Numbered from the stretch's first letter, positions 1 through 8,197 are shown. The stretch: DNA of 64,000 nt from Dermatobacter hominis (GCF_020715685.1 NZ_CP085840.1:1550001-1614000), one strand, 5' to 3'. Numbers and translations: made by a program. The notes: a model not told the origin generated them from the sequence alone.

Positions 1-37
1 CCGCACGATGGCGGTCCTGACCGAGGCGATGGGCTGA
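1..37 (+). CDS. 3' end of an unknown gene (partial)
   Basis: The frame that starts at base 2 reads RTMAVLTEAMG and stops at TGA 35-37. The gene begins outside the window and too little is present to name it. The G/C-rich third positions fit a real coding end, but a chance open frame cannot be excluded. Confidence 0.3.
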   Translation, partial: RTMAVLTEAMG

Positions 38-158
38 CCGCCGTCGGGGGACGGGCGGTTCGCCCGGCTCCGGCGCGACGAGCGTGACGGCTGCGGCGGG
101 TCGGCGTCGCGTGCTGACATGGAGCCCGATGGACGCTGCTGGCCAGGGAGGGACCGCG

Positions 159-1253
159 ATGGACCATCGACAGGAGCGTCCGGACGGCGGGTTCACGGGG
201 ACCGCGCCGGCCGCCGTGGCCCAGCGGACCGTCGGCATCGCCACGCTCGACGACCTGCGGGAGCACCTGCAGTGGGCGATCGAGCTGGAGCACGCGACGA
301 TCCCGTCGTACCTCTGCGCGCTCTACTCGCTGGACGCCGCCCGCAACCTCGACGCCGTCGAGATCATCCACAGCATCTTCCTCGAGGAGATGCTGCACCT
401 CGCGCTCGTGGCGAACCTGCTCAATGCCGTCGGCGGGCGACCGGAGCTCGACACGCCGAGGCTGATGCCGGGCGGCGAGCGGACGCTTCCCCACCGGGAC
501 CCGCCGCTCGTCCTGTCGCTCCTGCCCTTCGGTCCGGAGGCGCTCGAGCTCTTCCTCCAGATCGAGCAGCCCGGCGCACCCGACGCTCCACCCCAGGCCG
601 ACTCGTACTCGACGATCGGCCAGTTCTACGAGGCGATCCGCTGCGGACTGGTCGACCTGGTCGGCGAGCTCGGGCCGACGGCGGTGTTCTGCGGGGATCC
701 GGAGCGGCAGATCGCCGACGACGAGTTCCGGGCCGGCCCGGGGAGGATCTTCGAGGTGACCGGGCTCGAGTCGGCGATCGAGGCGCTCGACCTCATCGTC
801 CACCAGGGCGAGGGCACCGGCCACGTCGAGGTGTGGGACGGCGACCACGACATGTTCCACCCCGAGCGCAAGGCGGTCGGCCACTACTACCGGCTGCTGC
901 AGCTGACCCTCGGGCGGCGGTTCCGGCCCGGCGACACACCGGCGAGCGGGCCCAGCGGCGACCCGATCACGATCGACTGGACCGCGGTCAGCCCGATGCG
1001 GCGCGATCCCCGCACGGCCGACTTCCCCGACGGGCCGATCCGCGCCGCGATGGACCTGTTCAACGCGACCTACGCGACGGTGCTGAACCGGCTGGAGCGG
1101 GCCTTCGACGGACGGCGCGAGGTCTTCAGCTCGGCCGTGTCCGCGATGTTCCACGTCCGGACCAACGCCGTGACGCTGATGTCCATGACGATCGACGGCA
1201 CCGACGAGACCGCCGGGCCGAGCTTCGAGTACATCGAGCCCGACCGCCGCTGA
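159..1253 (+). CDS. Ferritin-like domain protein (VioB-type ferritin-like family)
   Basis: This 364-aa protein has two ferritin-type helices near the N-terminus. The first carries ELEHATIPSYL and the second EEMLHLALVANLLNAVGG, giving the paired E and ExxH metal-ligand pattern of the ferritin-like domain in VioB (iminophenylpyruvate dimer synthase) and many stand-alone bacterial proteins. The C-terminal half, with HYYRLLQLTLGRRF and a closing helix around NATYATVLNRLERAF, also fits that family. The start at 159 follows a GGGAGG ribosome site at 147-152; the in-frame ATG at 84 has no such site. No violacein-type partner genes are present, so the substrate is unknown. A perfect 50-bp hairpin follows the stop by 3 nt. 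Confidence 0.75.
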   Translation: MDHRQERPDGGFTGTAPAAVAQRTVGIATLDDLREHLQWAIELEHATIPSYLCALYSLDAARNLDAVEIIHSIFLEEMLHLALVANLLNAVGGRPELDTPRLMPGGERTLPHRDPPLVLSLLPFGPEALELFLQIEQPGAPDAPPQADSYSTIGQFYEAIRCGLVDLVGELGPTAVFCGDPERQIADDEFRAGPGRIFEVTGLESAIEALDLIVHQGEGTGHVEVWDGDHDMFHPERKAVGHYYRLLQLTLGRRFRPGDTPASGPSGDPITIDWTAVSPMRRDPRTADFPDGPIRAAMDLFNATYATVLNRLERAFDGRREVFSSAVSAMFHVRTNAVTLMSMTIDGTDETAGPSFEYIEPDRR

Positions 1254-1256
1254 CCG

Positions 1257-1306
1257 GCTCTGTCACGTGTGGCGGCCCCGTTCGGGGCCGCCACACGTGA
1301 CAGAGC
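1257..1306. terminator. 50-bp palindrome, copy A (perfect 23-bp stem)
   Basis: Arms 1257-1279 and 1284-1306 are perfect complements around the loop GTTC. The outer end reads GCTCTGTCACG. The element lies 3 nt after the ferritin-like stop and 13 nt before the duplicated dehydrogenase 3' end. Before the accessory segment arrived it would have sat between two convergent genes, a natural place for a shared terminator. No T-tract follows on either strand. Confidence 0.7.
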
Positions 1307-1318
1307 GACGTACGGACG

Positions 1319-1396
1319 GCTACTCGATGCGGAGGCCCGAGATCGCCTGGCTGATGACCAGCTGCTGGATCTGCTCGGTGCCCTCGAAGATGTCGA
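1319..1396 (-). pseudogene. Duplicated 3' end of acyl-CoA dehydrogenase (left repeat / possible attachment site)
   Basis: Read on the minus strand this gives VDIFEGTEQIQQLVISQAISGLRIE and a TAG stop. It matches the last 25 codons of the intact dehydrogenase at 6897-6974 in 75 of 78 bases; the inner 47 bases are identical. Two of the three differences are silent and one changes R to Q. There is no coding sequence upstream of it, so it is a fragment. Gene-end duplications like this are left by site-specific integration or by recombination between paralogues. Confidence 0.8.
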
Positions 1397-1432
1397 CGCG
1401 TGAAGCGGCGTTTCCAGATCCACCGCCGCACT

Positions 1433-1747
1433 TCATCGGGCGGCGGGAGTGGCTTGTCGCTCCTGATCACCGCTCCCCTGCTCGGGGCGCCGACGTTGCC
1501 GCCGCAGAGAGCGGACTGCCGGAACGACGAAGACGAGACCGGCGAACACTGCGTTGAACAGCACGCCGAGCAGCGACTTGTTCAGGTACCAGCTGCGGGC
1601 GACGAGGACTCCGGTGACCAGACACGACACCACGAGGAGGCGTTCGCAATTGACGGGACGCCACAGCCACGGGCTCGCGGCAAACGCGATCCATCCGCGG
1701 GGCCCCGGAACAAGCCCGGTGCGGTCAAGTCGCTCGCGTGTCGGCAT
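1433..1747 (-). CDS. Small membrane protein of unknown function
   Basis: This is a 104-aa frame from ATG 1747. It has two hydrophobic stretches, around LLVVSCLVTGVLVARSWYL and LLGVLFNAVFAGLVFVVPAV, followed by a basic R/Q-rich C-terminus, which suggests a two-helix membrane protein with a positive cytoplasmic tail. I do not recognise a family. It sits directly inside the left end of the putative island. The hydrophobic pattern supports a real gene, but no clear ribosome site is seen. Confidence 0.4.
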   Translation of the reverse strand: MPTRERLDRTGLVPGPRGWIAFAASPWLWRPVNCERLLVVSCLVTGVLVARSWYLNKSLLGVLFNAVFAGLVFVVPAVRSLRRQRRRPEQGSGDQERQATPAAR

Positions 1748-1996
1748 GGCTCACTTCCCGAACGCGATCGTGGCAGTACGTCGCCGAGGAGGCAACGCCG
1801 GCACCAGCACTTGCAGCCGGCTGAGCGGCGGCCACCGAGACCTCGCGGACGCTGGTGAGAACCCGGCACAGACTGGCAACGTCCGCAAAGCGGACGATGC
1901 GAGGACGTCCACGGACGATGCCGGGGTGCTGCGAGCAGCACCGAGCACCCAGCATGTACTGGCCCATGTCGGGCGGCCACCTCGGTCGACTGGACG

Positions 1997-2875
1997 TCAG
2001 GTGAGGGCTGTGAGCTTCGCCGGGTTGCGGACCCAGCGGATCTCGGCGGCAGCACCGCGCTCGCCGGGTTCGACGAACACGGCGCCGATCACTTCGCCCG
2101 ATCCGGTGGCAACGAGCGCAGCGGGACCACCGTTGAGCGTCACCCGGGACACGGACCCGCCGTCGGCGAGGCGACCCATGACGAAGGCGAGAAAGCGGGC
2201 GACGCGTTCGGCGCCGCGGATCGGATGGCGCGCCGCTGTCTTCACTTCGGCGCCGCCGTCGAAGACGAGCTCGGCGTCGTCGGTGAGCATGTCGAGGAAG
2301 GCGTCGAGATCGCCACCTTCACAAGCGTCGAGGAAGCGACGCAGGACCTCGTCGCGTCGCGACAGGTCGGCGTCGACCCGGGGTCGTCCGGCGTCGATCC
2401 GTTGACGGGCCCGACGCAGCAGCTGTCGGCATGACGCGGTGGTGCGGCCGAGCATCTCAGCGATGTCGGCGTGCGGGTAGGCGAACACGTCGTGGAGCAA
2501 CAGGACGGCTCGTTCGTCGGGGCTGAGGGTCTCGAGCACGACGAGGAACGCCATCGACAGGGTGTCGGACAGCTCGGCGTGCGCCGCGGCGTCGGGTGCC
2601 GGATCCGCGGTGATCGGCTCGGGGAGCCACGGGCCCACGTAGGACTCGCGGCGCACCCGAGCCGAGCGCTGGTGGTCGATCGCCACCCGGGTGGTGATCG
2701 TGGTCAGGTACGCCGGTGGAGACTCGATGTCGGCGGGCAGGGCACGGTGGGCGCGCAGTAGCGCGTCCTGCACGATGTCCTCGGCATCGCCGAGCGACCC
2801 GGTCATCCGGTAGGCGAGGCTGATCAGCCTCGGGCGTTCCGCCTGGGCGACCTCGTCGAGCTCTGCGGCGTCCAT
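1997..2875 (-). CDS. ECF41-type sigma factor with SnoaL-like C-terminal domain
   Basis: This 292-aa sigma factor has region 2 near residues 10-80 (RLISLAYRMTGSLGDAEDIVQ, then TRVAIDHQRSAR) and region 4 near 120-175 (LSPDERAVLLLHDVF, then AEMLGRTTASCRQLLRRARQR). A roughly 110-aa SnoaL/NTF2-like extension follows (FLDACEGGDLDAFLDMLTDDAELVFDGG). This fused layout defines ECF41 (SigJ-type) factors, where the extension controls activity in place of an anti-sigma factor. The start at 2875 lies 5 nt after the AhpD-like stop, so the two form an operon. The conserved neighbours of ECF41 are AhpD/CMD-type or oxidoreductase/epimerase genes, and both kinds are present here. It probably drives the promoters at 3386-3412 and 3526-3552. 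Confidence 0.9.
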   Translation of the reverse strand: MDAAELDEVAQAERPRLISLAYRMTGSLGDAEDIVQDALLRAHRALPADIESPPAYLTTITTRVAIDHQRSARVRRESYVGPWLPEPITADPAPDAAAHAELSDTLSMAFLVVLETLSPDERAVLLLHDVFAYPHADIAEMLGRTTASCRQLLRRARQRIDAGRPRVDADLSRRDEVLRRFLDACEGGDLDAFLDMLTDDAELVFDGGAEVKTAARHPIRGAERVARFLAFVMGRLADGGSVSRVTLNGGPAALVATGSGEVIGAVFVEPGERGAAAEIRWVRNPAKLTALT

Positions 2876-2880
2876 CGGTA

Positions 2881-3336
2881 CTAGACGGCGGGCGCGACGG
2901 CGCTGGGCGGCGTGAGCTGGAACGTCACCCCGAAGCGGTTCCACATGTTGATGAGCCCGATGGCGGCGACGAGGTAGGTGAGCTCCCGCTCGTCGAACTC
3001 GGCGCGGGCGGCGTCGTAGACGTCGTCGGGGACGCCATGCTCGCCAAAGCGAGTAGCGGCGTCGGTGAGGGCGAGAGCGGCGCGTTCGCGGCCGGTGAAC
3101 TGCGGGTGTTCCCACCACGCGTTGAGGCCGAACAGGCGGGAGGTGGTCTCGCCGGCCTTGAGCGCGTCGTTGGAGTGGATGTCGACGCAGTGGCCGCACC
3201 CGTTGATCATCGAGGCTCGCAGCTTGACCAGCTCGAACAGGACCGGGTCGATGTTCTCCGAGATGTGCGTGGTCAGGGCGAACATGGGCTTGTGCAGCTC
3301 CGGTGCGACCATGTGGGGGTTCATGCGCTCGTACAT
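2881..3336 (-). CDS. Carboxymuconolactone decarboxylase / AhpD-like protein
   Basis: This 151-aa protein contains INGCGHCVDIHS, the CxxC plus His motif of the AhpD-like alkylhydroperoxidase family, in which the cysteine pair does thiol-disulfide chemistry. The next segment, AGETTSRLFGLNAWWEHPQFTGRERAAL, is typical of the CMD family. ATG 3336 is chosen because the upstream GTG at 3378 would lie at the predicted transcription start. It is the first gene of a two-gene operon with the ECF41 factor and is preceded by an ECF41-type promoter. The physiological substrate is unknown. Confidence 0.9.
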   Translation of the reverse strand: MYERMNPHMVAPELHKPMFALTTHISENIDPVLFELVKLRASMINGCGHCVDIHSNDALKAGETTSRLFGLNAWWEHPQFTGRERAALALTDAATRFGEHGVPDDVYDAARAEFDERELTYLVAAIGLINMWNRFGVTFQLTPPSAVAPAV

Positions 3337-3385
3337 GGAGGGAGGGTTCCTTTCGTGGCGCACCGCACGGTGCACCACCCCCCTT

Positions 3386-3412
3386 GACGAGACAGCTCGA
3401 CGCTACGTGACG
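3386..3412 (-). promoter_or_regulatory. ECF41-type promoter of the AhpD-like/sigma operon
   Basis: The minus strand reads CGTCACG, 16 nt, CGTC. The published ECF41 consensus is TGTCACA, a 16-nt spacer, then CGTC. Five of seven -35 bases and all four -10 bases agree. The 10 nt TCTCGTCAAG around the -10 are identical in the divergent promoter at 3526-3552. Confidence 0.7.
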
Positions 3413-3525
3413 AGCCCTACCGGTCGTCAGACCAGATCCAGCGGCGCGAGACCGGCGAGTTGATCGCCACGACGACCACCGCCGACACGACCCGTCCGAG
3501 GACAGGACGATGCCCCCGTCCGGGC

Positions 3526-3552
3526 CGTCACGCCTGGCGACGCCATCTCGTC
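3526..3552 (+). promoter_or_regulatory. ECF41-type promoter of the NmrA-like oxidoreductase gene
   Basis: The plus strand reads CGTCACG (3526-3532), 16 nt, CGTC (3549-3552), followed by AAG. It has the same elements and spacing as the promoter of the divergent operon. The start codon lies 43 nt downstream, leaving room for a normal leader. Confidence 0.7.
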
Positions 3553-3595
3553 AAGAGGGTGCAGTTCAGCGACTCCCCACGAAAGGCGACCCGAG

Positions 3596-4384
3596 ATGTG
3601 CCCCACAGAGCAGCCCTCCAACCCTCCCGTCGAACCGAAGCGCAAAGTCACCGTGGTCGGATCCACCGGCCTCGTCGGCAGCCAACTCGTCGCCCTCCTC
3701 ACCGCAGCCGGACACGACATCGTGGAGGTGTCCCAGAGCTCTCGTTTCGACGTGCTGACGGGCGAGGGACTCGACGAGGCTCTCGCCGGCGTCGACGTCG
3801 TGATCGACGTCGTCAACTCCGCCACACCCGACGACTCGGCCGAGGCGTTCTTCGAGCAGACCTCCGCGAACCTGGCTGCGGCCGCCGGAGCGGCCGGCGT
3901 CGGTCACTACGTGGTGCTGTCCATCGTGGGCGCCGACGAGCTCGCAGGAGTCGCCGGCTACATGCGCGGCAAGCTCGCTCAGGAGACCGCCGCCGAGCAC
4001 TCCGGCGTGCCCTGGACCGTCGTGCGCTCCACCCAGTTCCACGAACTCGCCGAGCCCATCACCGAGTCCCTCATCGACGGAGACGAGGTGCGCGCCCCAG
4101 ACGCACACATCCAGACCATCGCGTCCGCCGAGCTCGCCGCCGTGCTCGTCCGGGTCGCCATCGGCGAACCTCTCAACACCATCCACGAGGTCGGCGGCCC
4201 CCGCAAGATGACCTTCTCCGACATGGCACGAGCCGTGCTCGCCCACCAAGGACGCGGCCTCGCGGTGATCGACACCACTCCGCCGACCTACTTCGGTCTC
4301 CCCATCAACGACACCACCCTCGTCGCCGGCGACCACGCCGAACACGGCACCATCCCGCTGACCGACTGGCTGGCCCGATCCTGA
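3596..4384 (+). CDS. NmrA-like NAD(P)-binding oxidoreductase
   Basis: This 262-aa protein has a Rossmann N-terminus VTVVGSTGLVGSQLVALL with the GxxGxxG dinucleotide motif at about residues 22-28. The atypical-SDR pattern follows, with YMRGKLAQETAAEHSGVPWTVVRSTQFHE at about residues 122-150. It resembles NmrA-like or SDR-a5 epimerase/quinone-reductase proteins without a catalytic Ser-Tyr-Lys set. The ATG follows an AAAGG ribosome site by about 12 nt. It is transcribed divergently from the AhpD-like/ECF41 operon and has a matching ECF41 promoter, so it belongs to the same stress module. The substrate is unknown. Confidence 0.85.
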   Translation: MCPTEQPSNPPVEPKRKVTVVGSTGLVGSQLVALLTAAGHDIVEVSQSSRFDVLTGEGLDEALAGVDVVIDVVNSATPDDSAEAFFEQTSANLAAAAGAAGVGHYVVLSIVGADELAGVAGYMRGKLAQETAAEHSGVPWTVVRSTQFHELAEPITESLIDGDEVRAPDAHIQTIASAELAAVLVRVAIGEPLNTIHEVGGPRKMTFSDMARAVLAHQGRGLAVIDTTPPTYFGLPINDTTLVAGDHAEHGTIPLTDWLARS

Positions 4385-5027
4385 CCCCATGGCCAGGTAT
4401 CTAATGCCGGCTGTGCTCCGGCAGCATGCACGGGCCGCCACGAACCGTTCGGTTGAGACCCGGTGCCCGCGGCATGGCTGCTCGAGGTCATTACGACGAC
4501 GGCTGATGGCGTCGAGCTCTGGAGGGGAGTTGCAGGGTGTCAGCGGTGCTGGTCATCCCGGGTCGGGGAGATCCTGCAGATCTCTCCCCGTCAAACCCTC
4601 GTCTCGAGCGGTCTCGCCGTGCTGCGATGGGACCCGCCACACGGGCCTCTCGGGCGTGGCGGTGACCGCTATGACGTCGCCACCATTGCCGGCGACTCGA
4701 TGCTGGGACTCGACGCGGCTACGACGCTGCGCACGTCGTCGGCGTGACGATGGCACGCACGCCCAGTCACGCTGAGGAACCTGCTGTGGCGCCGACGGAG
4801 TCGAGGCAGCGCCTACTTGACTGAGGCGATCGGGCCCGCGTGCACTTCTGCGCCCACAGGGTCATTCAACGCTGCGGTGCCCTGCTCCTTGCAGGCCCGA
4901 GAGATCACAGCGCCACGCTTCCCGCGGAGGCTCTAGTCGACGTCCGTACAGCGCAGCTGACCGTGGCCAGCGAGCGGGCACGGGCGAGACGGTCACGGGC
5001 TCGACCGGACGAGGGGCCAACGATGGG
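4385..5027 (+). other. Stretch with no convincing gene
   Basis: An open frame of 94 codons (GTG 4463 to 4747, plus strand) is the only candidate. It lacks a ribosome site, has weak third-position G/C bias and resembles no family I know. The remaining frames here are short. The stretch looks like decayed or foreign DNA inside the putative island. Confidence 0.4.
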
Positions 5028-5474
5028 CTACGGGTTACCAGCGTGGCGCAGATCCATGATCATCCCATCGACCACAATCGGACCATCGCGAACGTCGAAC
5101 GAAGTCGATACCGCCCCGCCGAGCGGACTGAACACACCGGTCACTGCGGTCAGGGGGCGACTGACGCCGTTCTGAGTTGCAGTGCCCCTCAGCACCGAGA
5201 GGTTCCCGCCGCCGTTGACCAGGTACACATGGGTTTCGTCGCCGGTCAAGGCCGGATCTTGGCACGCGGAGACCACCCAGACCCCACCCCGAGCAAGTTC
5301 AGCATCGGTGCATGGCCCCACCGGACCGGAGAACTCGAAGCTGAACGGGTACGCCGTCCCCGGAGGTCCTGCGCATCCGACTGCGACGCCGACGACGGCA
5401 AGCGCCAGGGCCGCCATCAAGGCCATGCGGCGCCGAGCCCCGCCTGATTCACGCCGACCACGCATCATCTTCAT
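5028..5474 (-). CDS. Small putative lipoprotein, unknown function
   Basis: This is a 148-aa protein with a basic N-terminus (RGRRESGGARRR), a hydrophobic core (MALMAALALAVVGVAVG) and a lipobox-like AVGC at about residue 34. That predicts export and lipid attachment to the outer face of the membrane. The mature part has two further cysteines (GPCTDAEL and VSACQDP) that could form a disulfide, and beta-rich text such as THVYLVNGGGNLSVLRG. No family is recognised. It stands alone inside the putative island. Confidence 0.5.
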   Translation of the reverse strand: MKMMRGRRESGGARRRMALMAALALAVVGVAVGCAGPPGTAYPFSFEFSGPVGPCTDAELARGGVWVVSACQDPALTGDETHVYLVNGGGNLSVLRGTATQNGVSRPLTAVTGVFSPLGGAVSTSFDVRDGPIVVDGMIMDLRHAGNP

Positions 5475-5602
5475 CCTCCGCCTGTCGGCCGTGTCTGGGC
5501 TCCCGGTTCTCGGCGGGTCACGCTCGCGGCACCGGGGCTTGACGGCGCGGCCCGAACCGATTCCGGCAATGGTCTACCAGAAACCCGGCGACGGCGCAAT
5601 AG

Positions 5603-6394
5603 TTGCGGCGACGGGCATTGCGCAACACCTCGCCTACTGCGACGGTGGCGAGCGGCGCCCCTCACGTCATCCAGGCGGTCAACTGGAGCACTGCCGACGT
5701 TGCCTTCCGCCCCAGCTGCCTCGGACCACGAACGCGTGTTCTCTACGACGCCGAGACCGACGCAACGCCCGATCGCCGGACCCGAGAGCGCGGTCGCGAC
5801 GTCCTCGGACGAGAAGCCGAGTGGTCCACCCCGCGTGTCCGCACGGTTCTGGGTGTCGTCGTCGCGGTGCTCATCGCGGGAGCGGTTGGCCTCGTGATGG
5901 CGAAGCTCCGCTTCTTTCCAGTGGGACCGGGTTGCCCGATGAACTCGCCGGAACCGGTCCGTCAGGTCGAGCGAGCCATCGAGAGCATTGCGGTGCCTGA
6001 TGACATCACCAGCGACCCCGGCGTCCACTGTTCCTACGGAGTCCTCGTCGCTCATCGGTCGTACCGCGACTCCGCAGAAGCGTGTGAAGCGATCCGGACC
6101 GAGCTGGTTGCCGACGGTCGGGTCGAGGAGCCTCGTCGCGGCGAGGCGGGCCGCGGAACCGAAACCGAGTTCTGCCTGCCCGGGACGGACATCGGCGCCG
6201 GAATCGGCAGGTACCGGCCAAGCCCGTACCACCAGGACGCCGAGAAGGGAACCGGCCGCCTCGAGGTTTCGCTCGTGCTACCTGCTGGCTCTGCTGGCTG
6301 CGAGGCTGCCGAGCCGGCACTAGATGCGTTCTGGCCAAGTGGTTGTCGCGGCTGCGGCGTTACCGTGACGGGATGGCCCCCGGCCGGCAGTTGA
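5603..6394 (+). CDS. Single-pass membrane protein with cysteine-rich extracellular domain (start uncertain)
   Basis: The frame has one clear membrane helix, VLGVVVAVLIAGAVGLVMA, at about residues 82-100. An outer domain of about 160 aa with at least seven cysteines follows (GPGCPMN, VHCSYG, EACEA, EFCLPG, AGCEA, SGCRGCG). The first 45 residues look poorly coding, and a later start such as GTG 5738 is equally possible. No enzyme motif is visible. The following small membrane gene begins 4 nt after the stop, so the two probably form an operon. Confidence 0.5.
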   Translation: MRRRALRNTSPTATVASGAPHVIQAVNWSTADVAFRPSCLGPRTRVLYDAETDATPDRRTRERGRDVLGREAEWSTPRVRTVLGVVVAVLIAGAVGLVMAKLRFFPVGPGCPMNSPEPVRQVERAIESIAVPDDITSDPGVHCSYGVLVAHRSYRDSAEACEAIRTELVADGRVEEPRRGEAGRGTETEFCLPGTDIGAGIGRYRPSPYHQDAEKGTGRLEVSLVLPAGSAGCEAAEPALDAFWPSGCRGCGVTVTGWPPAGS

Positions 6395-6398
6395 ACCC

Positions 6399-6737
6399 AT
6401 GGATCTGACTCGCCTGGCGTGGCTCGCGGTACTGATCGGTTTCATCATTGTCATCGGGGTGCTCGTGATCGCGTTCCGGCGGGCGCTGATCCCTCTCGTG
6501 GGCGACCTGGCGAGGACTCTCCCGGGTTGGTCAATCGTCTGCCTGGTCGGTCTCGGGTGTGTCGTGTTTGGTCTCTCATCCGTGTGGCGGGCCAGCCTTG
6601 GAAGCGGCCCGGTGCTCATGGATCTGATGCGGCTCGCGGGCTGTGTACTTGCGGTGACCCTCATGTCAGGGAGCTTCAGCCTTCTGAGCGGGAAGCTCCG
6701 CCCGAGCGAACGTGCGCAACCGGGCTCAGAGACGTGA
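6399..6737 (+). CDS. Small integral membrane protein
   Basis: This 112-aa protein has three hydrophobic segments: WLAVLIGFIIVIGVLVIAF (about residues 8-26), a helix around SIVCLVGLGCVVFGLSSV (45-62), and LAGCVLAVTLMSGSFSLL (79-96). A polar tail ends it. It begins 4 nt after the preceding cysteine-rich membrane protein. I do not recognise the family. Confidence 0.5.
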   Translation: MDLTRLAWLAVLIGFIIVIGVLVIAFRRALIPLVGDLARTLPGWSIVCLVGLGCVVFGLSSVWRASLGSGPVLMDLMRLAGCVLAVTLMSGSFSLLSGKLRPSERAQPGSET

Positions 6738-6896
6738 CGTCCCGTCCAGTAGCCGCGGTACGACAACCAAGCCACGCGGTACCAACTAGTACATGCGGCC
6801 ATTTTGAGGTCCGGCCGGGCCGGCCGAAAGAAGCCTCCGGCCGAAGCGAAGTGTGTCAACCGAAGTGCTCAGAAGCGTGCAATCGCAGGCTTCGGA

Positions 6897-6974
6897 GCTA
6901 CTCGATGCGGAGCCCGGAGATCGCCCGGCTGATGACCAGCTGCTGGATCTGCTCGGTGCCCTCGAAGATGTCGA
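6897..6974 (-). repeat. Right copy of the 78-bp dehydrogenase-end direct repeat
   Basis: This is the functional 3' end of the intact acyl-CoA dehydrogenase and includes its catalytic FEGT motif. It matches 1319-1396 in 75 of 78 positions. If the island integrated here, this copy restored an intact reading frame, as elements that target gene 3' ends commonly do. Confidence 0.75.
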
Positions 6975-8136
6975 AGATCTTGGCGTCGCGGTGCCAGCGC
7001 TCGACGGGGTACTCCCGGACGTAGCCGTAGCCGCCGAGGATCTGGATCGCCCGCTCGGTCACCCACACGGCGGTGCGGCCGGCCATGAGCTTCGACATCG
7101 AGCCCTCGGCGTTCTTGTAGCCGCCGCCGTTGCGCGACAGCCACGCGGCCCGGTGGACCATGAGGCGGGCGGCGTCGATCTGGGTCGCCATGTCGGCGAG
7201 CATGAACGCGATCGACTGGTTCATGATGATCGGCTTGCCGAAGGCGTGGCGCTCCTGGGCGTACTGCAGGGCGTACTCGTAGGCGGCGCGGGCGACGCCG
7301 ATCGCCTGCGCGCCGACCGCCGGGCGGGTCGCCTCGAAGGTGGCCATCGCCGGCTGCTTGCCGGAGCTGCCGGTCTGCGGGTTGTTCAGCGCCTCGCGGG
7401 CCCGGGCCAGCTTCTCGTCGAGCTTGTCCTTGCCGCCGAGCAGGCAGCTGCCCGGCACGCGCACGTCGTCGAGCACGACCTCGGCCGTGTGGCTCGCCTT
7501 GATGCCGTGCTTCTTGTACTTCTGGCCCTGGCTCAGGCCGGGCGTCCCCGGCGGGACGATGAAGCTGGCCTGGCCGCGCCCCTTGAGCTCGGGGTCGACC
7601 GCGGCGACCACGACGTGGACGTCGGCGATGCCGCCGTTGGTGATCCACGCCTTGGTGCCGTTGAGCACCCACTCGTCCTTGGCCTCGTCGTAGACGGCGC
7701 GGGTCCGCAGCGACGAGACGTCGGAGCCGGCGTCGGGCTCGGACACGCAGAAGGCGCCGAGCTGGATCTTGTCGGGCGTGCCGTAGCACTGTGGAATCCA
7801 CTCGAAGGCCTGCTCGGGGGTGCCGTTGCCGGCGATGCCGGCGGCCGCGAGCCCGGAGCCGAAGATGGCCAGGCCGATGCCGGCGTCGCCCCAGAACAGC
7901 TCCTCGATGGCGACCGGCATGGTCAACCCGGTGGGGTCGGCCATCATGGCCTGCGCCATGAAGTCGATGCCGTAGAGACCGATCTTGGCGGCCTCCTCGA
8001 CGATCGGCCAGGGGAACTCCTCGCGCTCGTCCCACTCCTCGGCCGCGGGACGGACGACGGACTCCGCGAAGTCGTGGATCCACTTCTGGATCTGGAGCTG
8101 GTCCTCGTTCAGCTCGAGGGAGAAGTTTCCGCTCAT
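6898..8136 (-). CDS. Acyl-CoA dehydrogenase
   Basis: This 412-aa FAD enzyme catalyses alpha,beta-dehydrogenation of an acyl-CoA and passes electrons to electron-transfer flavoprotein. The N-terminal helical domain includes WPIVEEAAKIGLYGIDFM. The middle flavin domain has QLGAFCVSEPDAGSD and WVLNGTKAWITNG. The C-terminal domain has RHAFGKPI, GGYGYVREYPVERWHRD and IFEGTEQIQ, whose Glu392 is the expected catalytic base. ATG 8136 has an AGGA site about 10 nt upstream. Two overlapping palindromes at 8198-8228 suggest TetR-type control. The 3' end is duplicated at 1319-1396. Chain-length preference cannot be read from the sequence. Confidence 0.95.
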   Translation of the reverse strand: MSGNFSLELNEDQLQIQKWIHDFAESVVRPAAEEWDEREEFPWPIVEEAAKIGLYGIDFMAQAMMADPTGLTMPVAIEELFWGDAGIGLAIFGSGLAAAGIAGNGTPEQAFEWIPQCYGTPDKIQLGAFCVSEPDAGSDVSSLRTRAVYDEAKDEWVLNGTKAWITNGGIADVHVVVAAVDPELKGRGQASFIVPPGTPGLSQGQKYKKHGIKASHTAEVVLDDVRVPGSCLLGGKDKLDEKLARAREALNNPQTGSSGKQPAMATFEATRPAVGAQAIGVARAAYEYALQYAQERHAFGKPIIMNQSIAFMLADMATQIDAARLMVHRAAWLSRNGGGYKNAEGSMSKLMAGRTAVWVTERAIQILGGYGYVREYPVERWHRDAKIFDIFEGTEQIQQLVISRAISGLRIE

Positions 8137-8197
8137 GGTGACCGTCCTGTGTGCTTCGATGAGTGGGCCGGCACGGGTGATCCCGACGGCGACAGGG

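Larger units (their letters stand above)
1397..6896. mobile_element. Putative 5.5-kb genomic island between direct repeats
   Basis: The segment is bounded by the 78-bp repeats at 1319-1396 and 6897-6974. By eye it is less GC-rich than its surroundings and has long stretches without good coding frames. It holds an ECF41 sigma module and several small membrane or secreted proteins. It separates the dehydrogenase gene from palindrome A, its likely former shared terminator. No integrase or transposase is visible, so it may be a decayed or trans-mobilised element, or the product of unequal recombination between dehydrogenase paralogues. Confidence 0.45.

Noticed and set aside
1725-1967. 80-codon minus-strand frame resembling the end of a STAS domain (VRFADVASLCRVLTSVREVSV)
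   Set aside because: The likeness is faint, the frame overlaps the next candidate gene, and there is no ribosome site. It may be a remnant at best.
4463-4747. 94-codon plus-strand frame in the island
   Set aside because: No ribosome site, weak codon bias and no recognisable family.
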